The position numbers and the translations under genes are program-made. A stretch of 64,000 nt of DNA from JBKPCD01 sp046727175. GTDB lineage: Bacteria > Acidobacteriota > Vicinamibacteria > Vicinamibacterales > 2-12-FULL-66-21. The notes under the pieces were generated by a model. It saw nothing but the letters and a program-made list of their open reading frames with translations, searched no databases and had not been told where the DNA came from. Of this stretch, positions 26,305 through 36,700 are shown one piece after another. Location: assembly GCA_046727175.1 (NCBI GenBank), contig JBKPCD010000026.1, positions 24,771 to 88,770 of the forward strand, in the 5' to 3' direction. Position 1 is the first letter of the stretch. Each line of letters begins with the position of its first letter.

Positions 26305-28719
26305 ATGTCTCTCTCCGCTCTACTCGACCTGCTGCTGATTGTCTGGTTCGCGTTCATCGCGCACGGGCTGGGCAAGCGCGTACTCGCCCGGTTCCAGTTT
26401 CGATTCTCATCGTCTGTTGAAGAGCTCAGTTTCTCGATATCACTGGGAGCGGTGGTCATTTCGTTTCTCGCCCTGGGACTAAGCGTATTGGGGATTCTCT
26501 ATTCGTCACTGCTGTATGCAGCCTTCGTGATCTGCACGGTCCTCTTCGCAAGGGACGTGACCGGTCTTCTCTCTTGGATGCGTGGGGCCATGCTCCGTCT
26601 CGTGCAGAGCTTCGAGGACCGCCTCGCCGCGATCGTCTGCCTCGGTCTGGTTCTCTATCTCGCAGTGCTTGCCCTGGTTGCCGTCGTCGCGGCACTCGGT
26701 CCTGAGATCGAGTACGACGCGCTGATCTATCACCTGACGGCTCCCAAGACGTACGTCGAGGAGCACCGGCTGGTCAGCATCGTTCATACGCCGGAGACGT
26801 TCTTTCCAAAGAACATCGAGATGCTCTTCGCCGTCGGCATGCTTCTCCACGATGACATCACGGCCAAACTGATGCACTTCTTCCTGGGCTTGCTTCTGGG
26901 CATCACGATGTACGCGTACGCTCGGCGATCTGCATCCCCGGTCGTCGGCCTGGCTGCCGCGTCCATCTTTATCTCTTCGCCTATCGTTCTCTGGGAGCTG
27001 AAGTCCGCTCACATCGATGTGGGCCTCGCACACTACCTGTTCGTGGCCCTTTACGCGTTTGCCATCTACACCGACAGCCGCGAGCCGCGGTGGCTCAGGC
27101 TCGCTGCTGTCATGGCGGGCTTTGCGCTCGGTATCAAGTACCACGCGCTGTTCGGGCTGGCCTCGCTGCTCGCTCTACTCACGTTCGAGGCGGTTGCCGT
27201 CGAGCGACGCCAGCTTCGCCGCATCGCGATGATGAATCTCGGCTTCCTGGGCATCGCGCTGTCGATCTTCGTTCCATGGATCCTCATCAACACATGGCAG
27301 ACGGGCGACCCACTCTTTCCGCTGCTCTCGCCGGTTGTTTCCAATGCGATCTGGACCGATCGAGAGGCGTCGGCATTCTTCAACACGTTCGAAGGCGTCG
27401 GCTATCCCGTGAGCCTGGCCGCCTGGCAGAACATCGGCTACGCGCTGTGGGGGCTGTCGACGGCAGGCTGGGCCAATCGATGTGACGGGTTCATCGGGCC
27501 ATTCTTTCTGCTGATGACTCCTCTAATCGTCATGCACCGAGGTGGAACCCGTTTTACGAAGCTCGTGCTGGTGTTCTCCACGCTGTACCTGGTGATGTGG
27601 ATCTTGACGGTGCAAGCCAGCCGCTATCTGATCCCTGCCCTCCCGGGATTCAGCATCGCCGGCGCAACGGCCCTGGCGAGGATTTTGAAGGCAGAGTCCC
27701 CGTGTCCGAAGCTCGTGAGGTACGCGGGGATCTCTCTGGTCTTGGCGCTCGCGATCTTCATGCTGCCGGTCTTCGAGCAATACAACGGCGGAGCCCGCCA
27801 CGGTCAGTCCCTGCTGGGGAGTCTCCCGACGCGCGTGATCACGGGGATGGAGACGCGCCACGATTATCTGACGCGGTGGATCCGTGGGTATCGCGTGGTC
27901 AGATATTGCGACCAACTGCCTGCCACGAGCAAAGTCTTGTTCACCTGGAGAACCTATGGGGACGCGGCTTACTACATGAAGCGAGCGAGCATGATTGCTC
28001 GCGGTCCATTCCTGACCCCGATATCTTTGCCACCGGCGGAACTACGCCAGCGTCTGCGCGAGAGGCGCGTGACGCACGTCGTCGCGTACCAGGAGGTTCA
28101 GTTCTTACAGACGATCACAAATCCCGAAGGGGAGTTCGTGAACAAGTACCTCGAAGCTCTCTATCAAGATGACGGCGTCATCCTGTATCGCGTTCTCTCG
28201 GAGGCAAAGGATTCCGATGCACCAGAGCTGAGTGTCAGCCTGATCAACCACATCGCCGAGGCCAGAGTTGCAGGACCCGACGAAGGACCCTCGCCGACGA
28301 TCAACACGGGGATGTACGAGATAGGAGGCGATCGACGGTATGCCATGTGGGCGACCGCGCCCTGGAGCATCGAGTTTACTTTTCAGATGCCCGAGAGTCC
28401 GGTCCTGAAGTTTGCGGCGGGCCGGCCGGAAAACTGCCATCTCGCGGCGGCAGGAAGGGTCCTCCTTACAGACCCCGGGACGGGGCACATGCTGTACGCG
28501 CGCGAGGTCATTCTTCGAGGCACAAAGAATCGGCCCGGCTGGGTTGATGAACAGCTGGACTGGTACATGTTTGCCGGGCGAACGGTGAAGCTTACTCTCG
28601 TGACCGCGACGTCGCCAATGCCGGATCGATCGTGTGACGGGCTAATCTGGGGGAATCCCGAGTTGTACTCGAGCAAGAAAGACGGGTCGCTCTCACCACC
28701 GCCTCGTCATTCCTTGTAG
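26305..28719 (+). CDS. Multi-pass membrane glycosyltransferase (PMT/ArnT-like)
   Basis: About 804 aa with roughly a dozen membrane helices in the first 520 residues (LLDLLLIVWFAFIAHGLG, VVISFLALGLSVLGILYSS, and more), matching GT-C transferases that use lipid-linked sugars. The first periplasmic loop contains EIEYDALIYHL, where the acidic residues of the GT-C catalytic Asp/Glu motif are expected, and KNIEMLFAVGMLL. The C-terminal ~280 residues are soluble (NTGMYEIGGDRRYAMWATAPW). ATG 26305 is chosen over GTG 26299 because GAGG precedes it at proper distance. Its 3' end overlaps the convergent Cache gene by 13 bp. Confidence 0.85.
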   Translation: MSLSALLDLLLIVWFAFIAHGLGKRVLARFQFRFSSSVEELSFSISLGAVVISFLALGLSVLGILYSSLLYAAFVICTVLFARDVTGLLSWMRGAMLRLVQSFEDRLAAIVCLGLVLYLAVLALVAVVAALGPEIEYDALIYHLTAPKTYVEEHRLVSIVHTPETFFPKNIEMLFAVGMLLHDDITAKLMHFFLGLLLGITMYAYARRSASPVVGLAAASIFISSPIVLWELKSAHIDVGLAHYLFVALYAFAIYTDSREPRWLRLAAVMAGFALGIKYHALFGLASLLALLTFEAVAVERRQLRRIAMMNLGFLGIALSIFVPWILINTWQTGDPLFPLLSPVVSNAIWTDREASAFFNTFEGVGYPVSLAAWQNIGYALWGLSTAGWANRCDGFIGPFFLLMTPLIVMHRGGTRFTKLVLVFSTLYLVMWILTVQASRYLIPALPGFSIAGATALARILKAESPCPKLVRYAGISLVLALAIFMLPVFEQYNGGARHGQSLLGSLPTRVITGMETRHDYLTRWIRGYRVVRYCDQLPATSKVLFTWRTYGDAAYYMKRASMIARGPFLTPISLPPAELRQRLRERRVTHVVAYQEVQFLQTITNPEGEFVNKYLEALYQDDGVILYRVLSEAKDSDAPELSVSLINHIAEARVAGPDEGPSPTINTGMYEIGGDRRYAMWATAPWSIEFTFQMPESPVLKFAAGRPENCHLAAAGRVLLTDPGTGHMLYAREVILRGTKNRPGWVDEQLDWYMFAGRTVKLTLVTATSPMPDRSCDGLIWGNPELYSSKKDGSLSPPPRHSL

Positions 28720-29171
28720 TAGCCGACTCCGCAGTTTTGACCGACAACCTTCGTATAAAAGGTGTGTTTCTCGAGCGGCTTGTCCGAGCCGGGACGAGGC
28801 CACCAATAAGTAACCTCGCTAATCTTTCCTTCAGTGGCGGTCCGCATGATCTCTTTCCCGAGCGGAAAGCCCTTCTTGCCTACGATGTCCTGCAACTGTT
28901 CACCCTTCAAGTAGGGATGCGCTGTGAGAACGCCGTCTGAGGCGTTGGCGCAGAACACATAAAGGTCACGGTCCTTGAAGCCGCCTTCGCCCTTGTTGAA
29001 CATCTCGAGGGCTTTCTCTTTGTTCTCTTTCAACGCGGCAACTGCCTTGTCCAGCATCGCCCTGGCTTCCTTTTGAGAGCCAAATTGAGCTTGAGCTAGC
29101 GGGACTGAGGTTGGAGTGCAAAGAACCAGCACTGCGGCCTGTCCGATGGCGAATGCGAGATTGCGGATCAT
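28707..29171 (-). CDS. Exported single Cache-domain protein
   Basis: About 154 aa. ATG 29171 follows GGGAG and begins a signal peptide (MIRNLAFAIGQAAVLVLC to PLAQAQ). The rest is one sCache_2-type sensor fold: KGEGGFKDRDLYVFCANASD, VLTAHPYLKGEQLQDIVGK and VTYWWPRPGSDKPLEKHTFY are hallmark stretches of this ligand-binding domain. It stands alone, without attached kinase or chemoreceptor module, so it may be a soluble periplasmic binder. Its end overlaps the glycosyltransferase gene tail to tail. Confidence 0.87.
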   Translation of the reverse strand: MIRNLAFAIGQAAVLVLCTPTSVPLAQAQFGSQKEARAMLDKAVAALKENKEKALEMFNKGEGGFKDRDLYVFCANASDGVLTAHPYLKGEQLQDIVGKKGFPLGKEIMRTATEGKISEVTYWWPRPGSDKPLEKHTFYTKVVGQNCGVGYYKE

Positions 29172-29263
29172 GACTTTCTCCCTTTGAGGAGGTCGCTGCC
29201 GCCGCAGCATACAGTATCTGCACCCGACCGGCATAGAGGAAACGCGCTGACACTCGGGATGTG

Positions 29264-29497
29264 TCAAGACGTCCGCCGCGGCCAGCGGAGCCGAGCTCCC
29301 GTCTGGGCAACTCGGATCCACATTGTTCCGTATCCCACTGCGAGTACCCCGAGCGCGAGCATCCACCACCGATGCTGCGCAATGGCGAAAACGACAGCCG
29401 CTCCTCCAGCTCCCAACCAGACGAGGGCGAGGAGGCCAGCAACGGCACGATTCACCGGCCCGAACTCGCGCTTGGCATTTGCGGAGCGATGACTCAT
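29264..29497 (-). CDS. Small two-helix membrane protein
   Basis: 77 aa with two hydrophobic helices, VAGLLALVWLGAGGAAVVFA and WWMLALGVLAVGYGTMW, and basic ends. Unknown family. The coherent two-helix topology and positive-inside ends support a real gene; the ribosome site is not obvious. Confidence 0.55.
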   Translation of the reverse strand: MSHRSANAKREFGPVNRAVAGLLALVWLGAGGAAVVFAIAQHRWWMLALGVLAVGYGTMWIRVAQTGARLRWPRRTS

Positions 29498-29631
29498 GGC
29501 ATAGTGTTCTACACCAACCCACGGAATTGTTCACCGATTAACTTGAATGCCCGGTAGCAGGTCACAGGCATAACGAGGCGCCGAGGCCGCTTCACGCATC
29601 CCCACACGCCTGTGAGTCTTGACAGTCATGC

Positions 29632-29818
29632 ATGGGTATGAGGTTGGTCGCCGGCCGTGCGTTCACCGAACCGCGTCAGACTGGCGTGGCCGAAGCCATG
29701 ATTGACACTGCGGTTGCCAGGCGCTTTTTTCCAGCAGGCACTGCGCTCGGCGCGAAGATCCAGTTGGGCAAGGGACCGCTCCTCGAGCGACTGCTTACGA
29801 TCATCGGCGTCGTAAGCT
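29632..29818 (+). pseudogene. ADOP permease internal fragment (periplasmic MacB core)
   Basis: The frame reads MRLVAGRAFTEPRQTGVAEA, then MIDTAVARRFFPAGTALGAKI and LLTIIGVVSFSSG, which is the central MacB_PCD region of ADOP permeases (LxxGRxFT, NExxARRFFP, GKRIRLG, xIVGVV). Both flanks of the gene are missing. It abuts the 3' end of the 278-aa gene. Confidence 0.78.
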
Positions 29819-30655
29819 TCAGTTCGGGCAACGGAATCCGTGATCAAGGTACGCTTCGACGCGATTCTCAATGATCGCCTCGAGCAGATTCCTGACGGCG
29901 GTCAGGTGCTTTTGCCGAAGCGCGGCAAGCTCGTTCACGAGTTGAGGAGTCCCGCCGATGTTCGCAAGATACTCGTCGCCGTCCGGAAACGACAGCCAGT
30001 CGTTGCCAGGAAAGGCGATGCCTGCTCGTGCCGTGGTGGGAGCTCCGTTGTTCTTGAGCGGAAAGTACGTAGCCCGTGGCTCGGTCTCCACCGCCGCGGC
30101 GAGGCCCGAAATAAAGCGGCGTTTGGTCACCGCAGGTTGCAGAAACAACATCGAGTTGTTCGTCAGGGAGTTGCCAAAATCGATCTGCGTGAAGCCAGCG
30201 AACTGACCGCTGAACAACGCGGCGTCGATAGTCCCGAGAAGTTCGAAGAACTGGCGGGCTTCATCGCCGCTCAAGGTCCCCAGAAACGTCACGACCGCGT
30301 AATCGAGGACGAAGGCATAGGCCTTGGCGTTGTCGGCGCTGAAATGCACGGTACCGCCCTGACTCAGCACATAGCCTAGAGCATTGTCCAGCACGTCGAC
30401 ATCGTGCATCCTTGCGGCACCTGGTCCGGAGTCCTGAACGGTGAACACATATGACGGGTTGGTCGCTCCCTCGAACCCTCCGGCCGCGACCACGAAACGG
30501 GTGTTGGCCGGCGTGACCGACGTGATCGCGCTGTGCGCGGTCAGCGCCTCGATCACGCTGTCGACGGCGAGGCACTCGGAGAGGAGCCGCTCGCTCCATC
30601 GTTCGAGATGGCTATAGCCGATGCTGCGGATTAGCGTGAGATTCTCCTCACCCAC
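29819..30655 (-). CDS. Hypothetical protein, 278 aa
   Basis: No family recognised. The product is soluble-looking, of mixed alpha/beta character, with notable stretches TRFVVAAGGFEGATNPSYVF, YAVVTFLGTLSGDEARQFFE and RAGIAFPGNDWLSFPDGDEY. No signal peptide or membrane helix. Start at ATG 30655. It has a plausible composition for this genome but stands next to a decayed permease; it could be part of a larger lost unit. Confidence 0.55.
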   Translation of the reverse strand: MGEENLTLIRSIGYSHLERWSERLLSECLAVDSVIEALTAHSAITSVTPANTRFVVAAGGFEGATNPSYVFTVQDSGPGAARMHDVDVLDNALGYVLSQGGTVHFSADNAKAYAFVLDYAVVTFLGTLSGDEARQFFELLGTIDAALFSGQFAGFTQIDFGNSLTNNSMLFLQPAVTKRRFISGLAAAVETEPRATYFPLKNNGAPTTARAGIAFPGNDWLSFPDGDEYLANIGGTPQLVNELAALRQKHLTAVRNLLEAIIENRVEAYLDHGFRCPN

Positions 30656-31445
30656 AACGTCACGGTTGGGAATCGGCCTCCACCGAAATGTACGTGGTGG
30701 CCGAAACTATATGAACGGTAGTTACAACGACGGCGGCAGCGACCAGCCCAACGGTTCGCTTGGTACGACAGCGGTGTTCTACACGTGATGTTCGCATCGA
30801 GAGACCCATATACATATAAGGGTGAACAACTGTGGACTACGCTGTAGGAGCTGCGTCCACCGATAACGCCTCCGTCACGGATCGAAATGGATACGGGCAG
30901 CCATGTGGCCGTCAATCAAATCCCTCGTTCCATAGGGAGACCGACGCCGTTCTAAATACACGGTGCCTCGCCGAAAGTTGGCGAGCACGCGCGACCGCCA
31001 GCTCGTGAGATCCGAACAGGTACTCGCGCAAGCCCGTCTACAATCGCACCGGTTGGCGGTCGCGCTGTTCAAGTGGGCGGTGGAGGAGTCGCCCATGCTG
31101 GCACTAACGGCACTCATGTTCGTGATCGCGCTCCTGCCGGTCGCACCGCATATCATCCACGTCGCCTTGATGGCTGCGCCCCAGCGTCGTCATGGCCGCC
31201 ACGGTGGTGTGGGAAATTCGGTCGAACCGTGTGCCGACTGCGGATTCGGGCGCCATCTCGTGAACGAACCCTTGGATGCAGAGGGCGTATCGGCCGTGAT
31301 TTCAGGCTTCCAGGATCAACAGTCGACCGGCATTTCGGTGCGTTCGGCTACGGAGTTGCTGCGACCTTCCGACCAACTCCCAGTGAGGCCGCGGGCGCAG
31401 AACTGGCGACGGACGAAGCCGCGCAACGGGAAGTCCCGGTGCGCA
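30656..31445. other. 790-bp region with no supported gene
   Basis: Open frames exist on both strands (for example plus 30963-31457) but none gives a recognisable domain or natural composition, and none has a good ribosome site. It contains a short AT-rich stretch near 30800 (ATATACATATAAG), possibly regulatory for the 278-aa gene or remnant DNA. Confidence 0.45.
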
Positions 31446-33710
31446 TTACGGTCTTGAAGTCCCGCAGCGAAGACCCAGTCGCCGGACCAGTTCCGCGAAC
31501 CGGGCGTCGGATCGGAGACTGCGGAACGTGGGTCGTACCGCCAGCCACGCGAGATCCGACGCGCGCACATCGTACGCCGCGCGAAGGGACTCCAGCGCAC
31601 CCGTGGCATCGCCCAGGCCAGCCTGGACCTGGCCGATGACGCCTGGCGAGACGAATCGCGTTCTCGCCAGGGCGCGCAGTTCGTCGAGGATTATCTGTGC
31701 ACGGTCCGCATCGCCGGTCACGGCCGCGGCATACCCGAGACCCGCGAGGGTTTCCGGAGATCGTCCCGACAGATCGACGGCCCTCTCTGCGTGATGCAGG
31801 GCGTCGGCAAAGGCTCCGGACTCAGACAGGGCCTGTCCAAGAAAGAAATGCCCGGGACCGAACGTGCTGTCGAGCGCGAGTCCCCTGGTGAATGCGGCCG
31901 CCGCATCCTGGAATCGGCCGCTGTAATATGAGACCAGCCCTGCGGAGATGGTGATCGGCAGCGATACGGGATCGATCGCCACTGCCCGCTCGATGGCGGC
32001 CCGCGCTTCCTCAAAACGTCCGCGGGGTACCAGGCAGTTCAATGCGTACCACTGGAAGGCGGTGGCGTAGCCTGGCGCAAGCTCGAAAGCGCGAACGAAG
32101 TGGCACTCCGCGTCGGACCACGCCCAGTCGTAGACCGATTCGACGAGGGCCAGTGAGACGTAGGCTTCAGCGAGATCCGGCTGGATCTCGAGCGCCTGCA
32201 GCGCCATCCTCTTCGCCTTCGGCATGACCTCCTGCGGCGGACGCAGGCCGTACACGGCGAGGGTCGCGTACGCGTCCGCAAGCCCCGCGTGCGCCTTCGC
32301 ATACCCTGAATCGGCAGCAATGGCCTCTGTGAAGTATTCGATCGCGAGCTGCAGGCTGGCGTCGGTGCGGCGGTTCCATTGGTACCGCCCCTTCAAATAT
32401 GCCGTATACGCCCCGGTGACACCTGTCGCCGCCGGGATCAAAGGCGTTTCACGCGGGACGGCGAGCGTGATGCGCAGCTCGTCGACGACGGCGCGCGCGA
32501 TTTCGTCCTCCACGGCAAAAACGTCGGCCAGCTCGCGGTCGAACGCCTTCGACCAGATTAGATACCCGTCGGGAACGCTCGTGAGCCGTGCAGTGGCGCG
32601 AAGGCGGTTGCCGGTGGTGCGTACACTGCCTTCAAGAACGCTGTCGACGTTCAAGCTTCTGGCAACCCGTTGGAGGTCCACCTCCTGATCCCGGAACTGA
32701 AACGACGCGGTCCGCGACGCAATTCTCAACCCGCGGATCCCTGACAGGCCCGTGATGATCTCCTCCGCCATTCCCTCGCACAAGTACTCCTGATCGCGGT
32801 TCCTGCTCATGTCCGTGAAAGGCATCACGGCTATGGATGCGAGGACGTCGGTCGAACCGCGGTGCCGGCCGGCCGCGGCACTGGTTGGCGTCAATTGCTG
32901 GAGGGAAGTCAGCAGCTCGCTAGCCGACGGGAATCGCGATTCCGGATCGACCTCGAGACATTGGCTGATGACGCGCCTGACCGGCTCGGGCACGTCCGGT
33001 GCTCCCTCGAATCCGGGTCGCCGGCTATCGATCGTGGCGGCGAGCACATCGAGGAGTGTGGCTGCCCCGAACGCCCGTCGGCCCGTGACCATCTCATAGA
33101 GGAGGGCGCCGCAGGCGAACACATCCGCCCGCGCATCAGCGGTCGCTCCGCGAGCCTGCTCGGGCGCCATATAGCCCGGCGTGCCGCTCAACTCCTCTGC
33201 AAGAGACAGCATCGTGGTGTCCCCATCGGGCTGCGATGAGACTCTGGCGATGCCGAAATCGAGGATCTTGATGGGGCCCCGGCGCAGGACGAACACATTC
33301 GCGGGCTTCAAATCCCGGTGGACGATGTGCGCAGCGTGCGCGGCGGCAAGCGCGGAGGCGATCTGCGTCCCGATGTCCAGTGCCTCAGCGATCGGCAGCG
33401 GTCCGCTGGCCAGCCGCTGGTCCAGCGCCTCACCCTCCAGTAATTCCATCACTGCGTACGGGACACCGTTCACGTCGCCGACGTCGTAAATGGTGACGAT
33501 GTTGGGATGTGATAGCGCGGCAACAGCGTGAGTCTCGGCGGAGAACCTGTCAACTGCTTCGCGATCGATCTCCGCGCCGGACAACACTTTGATCGCGACG
33601 TCACGTTTGAGCCGAGGATCGGCGGCGCGATAGACCTCGCCCATCCCGCCCGCGCCGAGCAACGCCAGCACGCGATAGGGTCCCAGCTGATCGCCGGCGT
33701 GAAATTTCAT
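31446..33710 (-). CDS. Ser/Thr protein kinase with FlgO/TolB-like middle domain and TPR array
   Basis: About 754 aa. Kinase domain at residues ~10-270 with P-loop LGAGGMGEVYRA, VAIKVL lysine, catalytic loop VHRDLKPANV, DFG (ILDFGIAR) and MAPEQARG. Next is a domain opening SIAVMPFTDMSRNRDQEYLC and EGMAEEIITGLSGIRGLRIA, a module found in adenylate-cyclase/TPR regulators, with the ISLRVTA-like pattern VDSVLEGSVRTTGNRLRATA. TPR-like helices fill residues ~430-740 (AKAHAGLADAYATLAVYGLR, GHFFLGQALSESGAFADALH). No membrane helix, so it should be cytoplasmic. It is 40 bp downstream of the 1837-aa kinase on the same strand and may be co-transcribed with it. Confidence 0.92.
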   Translation of the reverse strand: MKFHAGDQLGPYRVLALLGAGGMGEVYRAADPRLKRDVAIKVLSGAEIDREAVDRFSAETHAVAALSHPNIVTIYDVGDVNGVPYAVMELLEGEALDQRLASGPLPIAEALDIGTQIASALAAAHAAHIVHRDLKPANVFVLRRGPIKILDFGIARVSSQPDGDTTMLSLAEELSGTPGYMAPEQARGATADARADVFACGALLYEMVTGRRAFGAATLLDVLAATIDSRRPGFEGAPDVPEPVRRVISQCLEVDPESRFPSASELLTSLQQLTPTSAAAGRHRGSTDVLASIAVMPFTDMSRNRDQEYLCEGMAEEIITGLSGIRGLRIASRTASFQFRDQEVDLQRVARSLNVDSVLEGSVRTTGNRLRATARLTSVPDGYLIWSKAFDRELADVFAVEDEIARAVVDELRITLAVPRETPLIPAATGVTGAYTAYLKGRYQWNRRTDASLQLAIEYFTEAIAADSGYAKAHAGLADAYATLAVYGLRPPQEVMPKAKRMALQALEIQPDLAEAYVSLALVESVYDWAWSDAECHFVRAFELAPGYATAFQWYALNCLVPRGRFEEARAAIERAVAIDPVSLPITISAGLVSYYSGRFQDAAAAFTRGLALDSTFGPGHFFLGQALSESGAFADALHHAERAVDLSGRSPETLAGLGYAAAVTGDADRAQIILDELRALARTRFVSPGVIGQVQAGLGDATGALESLRAAYDVRASDLAWLAVRPTFRSLRSDARFAELVRRLGLRCGTSRP

Positions 33711-33750
33711 CTGCCTGTGAATCGCGTCCTCACTGCTCGGGCACGGTATC

Positions 33751-36700
33751 TCATAGACCCGCGAGATACTGACGCGCCTCCTTGGGCACGGCAGTGAACC
33801 GCAGCACGAACGGGCCGTTCACCGGCGGTCGTCGGAGTACTTTCCCGTATATGCCGGTGACGGCGCCCCTTACGTCGTTGGGCTTGAGCAGCAGCTTCAG
33901 ATCGGTGAACGCAGGCGGGGGAAGCATCGTCTGGATTTCAGCCTCGTGTGGCGAGAGTCTGACGATCAGGCCATCCTGCTCCTCTCCGCCGACGTCCTTT
34001 CCGCTTACTCTCCGGAATGACACCGGAAGGGGCGGTTCGACAACGGTCCATTGGACTTCGCCGGTGGGCAGCGCGAGATTGTGAATACCTCCAAGCCCGC
34101 CGATCTCGTAGATCGTGATTGGCTGCGCCACCCCTTTGGGCTCGACGGTCTGCTCACCAAGAATCGTGAGAGGCGCTTTGATGGCGTTCCGGGTCGCTGC
34201 AGCAATGAGAATCTGGCCGCCGACCGTGTACCCCTCGATTCGACCCGCGAGGTTGACGTTGCTTCCGACGACGCCGTACTTGGCCCGCTTGCGTGAACCG
34301 ATGTTGCCGGCGACGACCTCTCCGGTGTTGATGCCTATCCCCATCTCGAGTTCGGGTAGACCATGTTCGATGTTCCAGGCATTGACCCTGGGCATTGCGA
34401 GCTGCATCTCGAGCGCGCATGCAACAGCCCGCTCGGCATCGTCCGGCCGCTGGACCGGTGCTCCGAAGATAGTCAGGATCGCATCGCCGATGAACTCGTC
34501 GATCGTTCCGTTGTACTTTTGAATCACGGTCGTCATTTCGCTGAGATAGTTGTTCAGCAGCGTGACGATGGTTTCGGGTGGCAACGTGTCCGAGAAGGCG
34601 GCAAACCCCCGCAGGTCTGACATCATTATCGTCACGGTCTTTTTCTGGCCGGCAAAATCCAACGCCCCGGCCGACTTGAGCAGGCTGTCCGCGATCTCGT
34701 TGGACATGTAGCGGCCGAAGGTCTGTTCGATGAATCGCGTACGGACCTCGAGCTGTTCGGTGCGCTCCCTGACCTTGTCTTCCAGGTTCCCGACGAGCTC
34801 GGCATTCTTGATTGACACGGCAATTTGCCCTGACAGCAACCCGAGGAGGAGTGTGCGTTGCGGTGTGAACGCATCGCTGGTCAGATCGTTCTCGAGATAT
34901 ACCAACCCGACGAGTTCGCCCTGGTTCAGGATCGGCTGACACAGAATGGACCGCGTCTGCCGCTTATAAACGTAAGGATCCGTCATGAAACGTTCATCCT
35001 CCTGTGCGTCATCGACGACGACCACTTCCTTTGTGCGCGCCGCGAAGTGGATGACTCGCTGGGGAAGGAGGGCGGCGCCCTCCACCGAGTCGATGGGGAT
35101 AGACATGAGCACCGTGGTCGCATCCGACACCACGTTGCCTTCGGCCTCCACAAACAGTTCATCGTCACGGGACAGCAAGAGGAGCCCCCGCTGCGCACCG
35201 GCGTTCTCGAGAAGGATCCCGAGGAGACGGTCGAGCAGACGGCCGAGCACGACCTCTCCGGAAATGGTCTGCCCGGCTTTGATCAGCGTGTTCAAGTCGA
35301 GGCTTCCAGCGCCCGAACGCGTGGTCGCGGTCTCGGTCGTGCTGGCCGCCCCGCCCACCGTTGCCGGACGCGGGTCGCGGTAATCGGTGAGCAGCTGCGG
35401 AAACTCCGTTTCGAGCTCCTCGACCTTCCGGTTCGCCCCCCAGAGCTGGTAGGCGTAGCGCGCATCTCTCAGGTACATCGCTCCAATGCGGGAGTGGGGC
35501 CGCTGCTCTATCGCAAACCGGGCCGCCAACTCGTTGGCCAGTGCCTCATCGTGCAGGAACTGCGCGTGATGCGCCGCATCGATTGCGCGGTCGTAAAGAT
35601 CGGCCGCTGTGGCTTCGGCGCCGGTGATGCGCGCGAGCTCCGCCTCCACCATCAATCGTTTCGCAAGGAAATTCTCCGGGCATGTGTCGGACCAGATTTT
35701 CAGCTGCGCAAGGTTGGCGTGCAGCCGCTCCATCGCGTCGCGCCCGTCCTCGCCGCCATCTCCGACCCAGAGTGCCGCTAACGACAGCGACTGGTAGAGG
35801 AGGTGGTCCGACAGATTCGGGTGGTTGACGATGAAGCGGAGTCTCGTTTCGATTTCACGACTGGCGTCGAGTGCTTCCTTGGGTCGACCGAACAAGTACA
35901 GAGCCTGCGCCTTGAGAATCTTGTAGAAGCAGACCGCCATCGCGATCTGGTGTCTGTCGCAGGACTCGAGGAAAGTGGCCTCGTCCAGTCCAGCAGCGGC
36001 AAACTCGAAACTGGAGTGCGTCCGTCCGGCCAGCGTGGAGAGCACGATCTGGTGCGCACGAATGCCCGCGGCGGCACCTGGATTCTGCGTGCGCGATGTA
36101 AAGCCGAGTTGATCAGGGATACCGTCGAGAACGTCGTCGAGACGCTTGCCGCTGAACACATCCAGCACGACTCGGTACATGACCAGATAGCCTGCCCAGA
36201 GGATGTCTCCGGAGTCGAGCCCCTCGTGATATCCCCGGTCGATCACGGGAATCGCCCGGCGCACGTGATGCACCCAGGGCATGAGTTCGGAGCCCATGAC
36301 CAGACACACTGTTGCCGTGGGCGCGCGATCCTTGAATCGATCGCAGAGTCGCAAGGCGAGCTCGCCGAATTCGTGCCCTTCCTTGTAGCGCCCCATGAAC
36401 GCGCCGAGAATCAGGCCATAGTTTGAAAACGACAGCGCGGATTCGGGTGCGTTGCCGTATTCCAGGGAGATGCCCACCGACGTGCCGACGATGAGGGGAA
36501 ACAGCTCCTGGTTCGAAAGGAACGCCGTGATGACCAGGTGCCGCAGACAGCGTTGGGCCAGCGCCATCTCCGGGCTGTCGAGATCCGGGTTGTCGATGAG
36601 TGACGCCGCCTCACGACCGCCGAGCAAGGCGGCCACCCTGGCCAGGGCCTGCTGTCCGGCCTGCTGCACGTTCTCGAGCGGAAGCGGTACGCCGACAAGA

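Noticed and set aside
30963..31639. Overlapping plus-strand frames in the 790-bp gap
   Set aside because: No domain, no signal, no ribosome site; the end runs antisense into the kinase-TPR gene.
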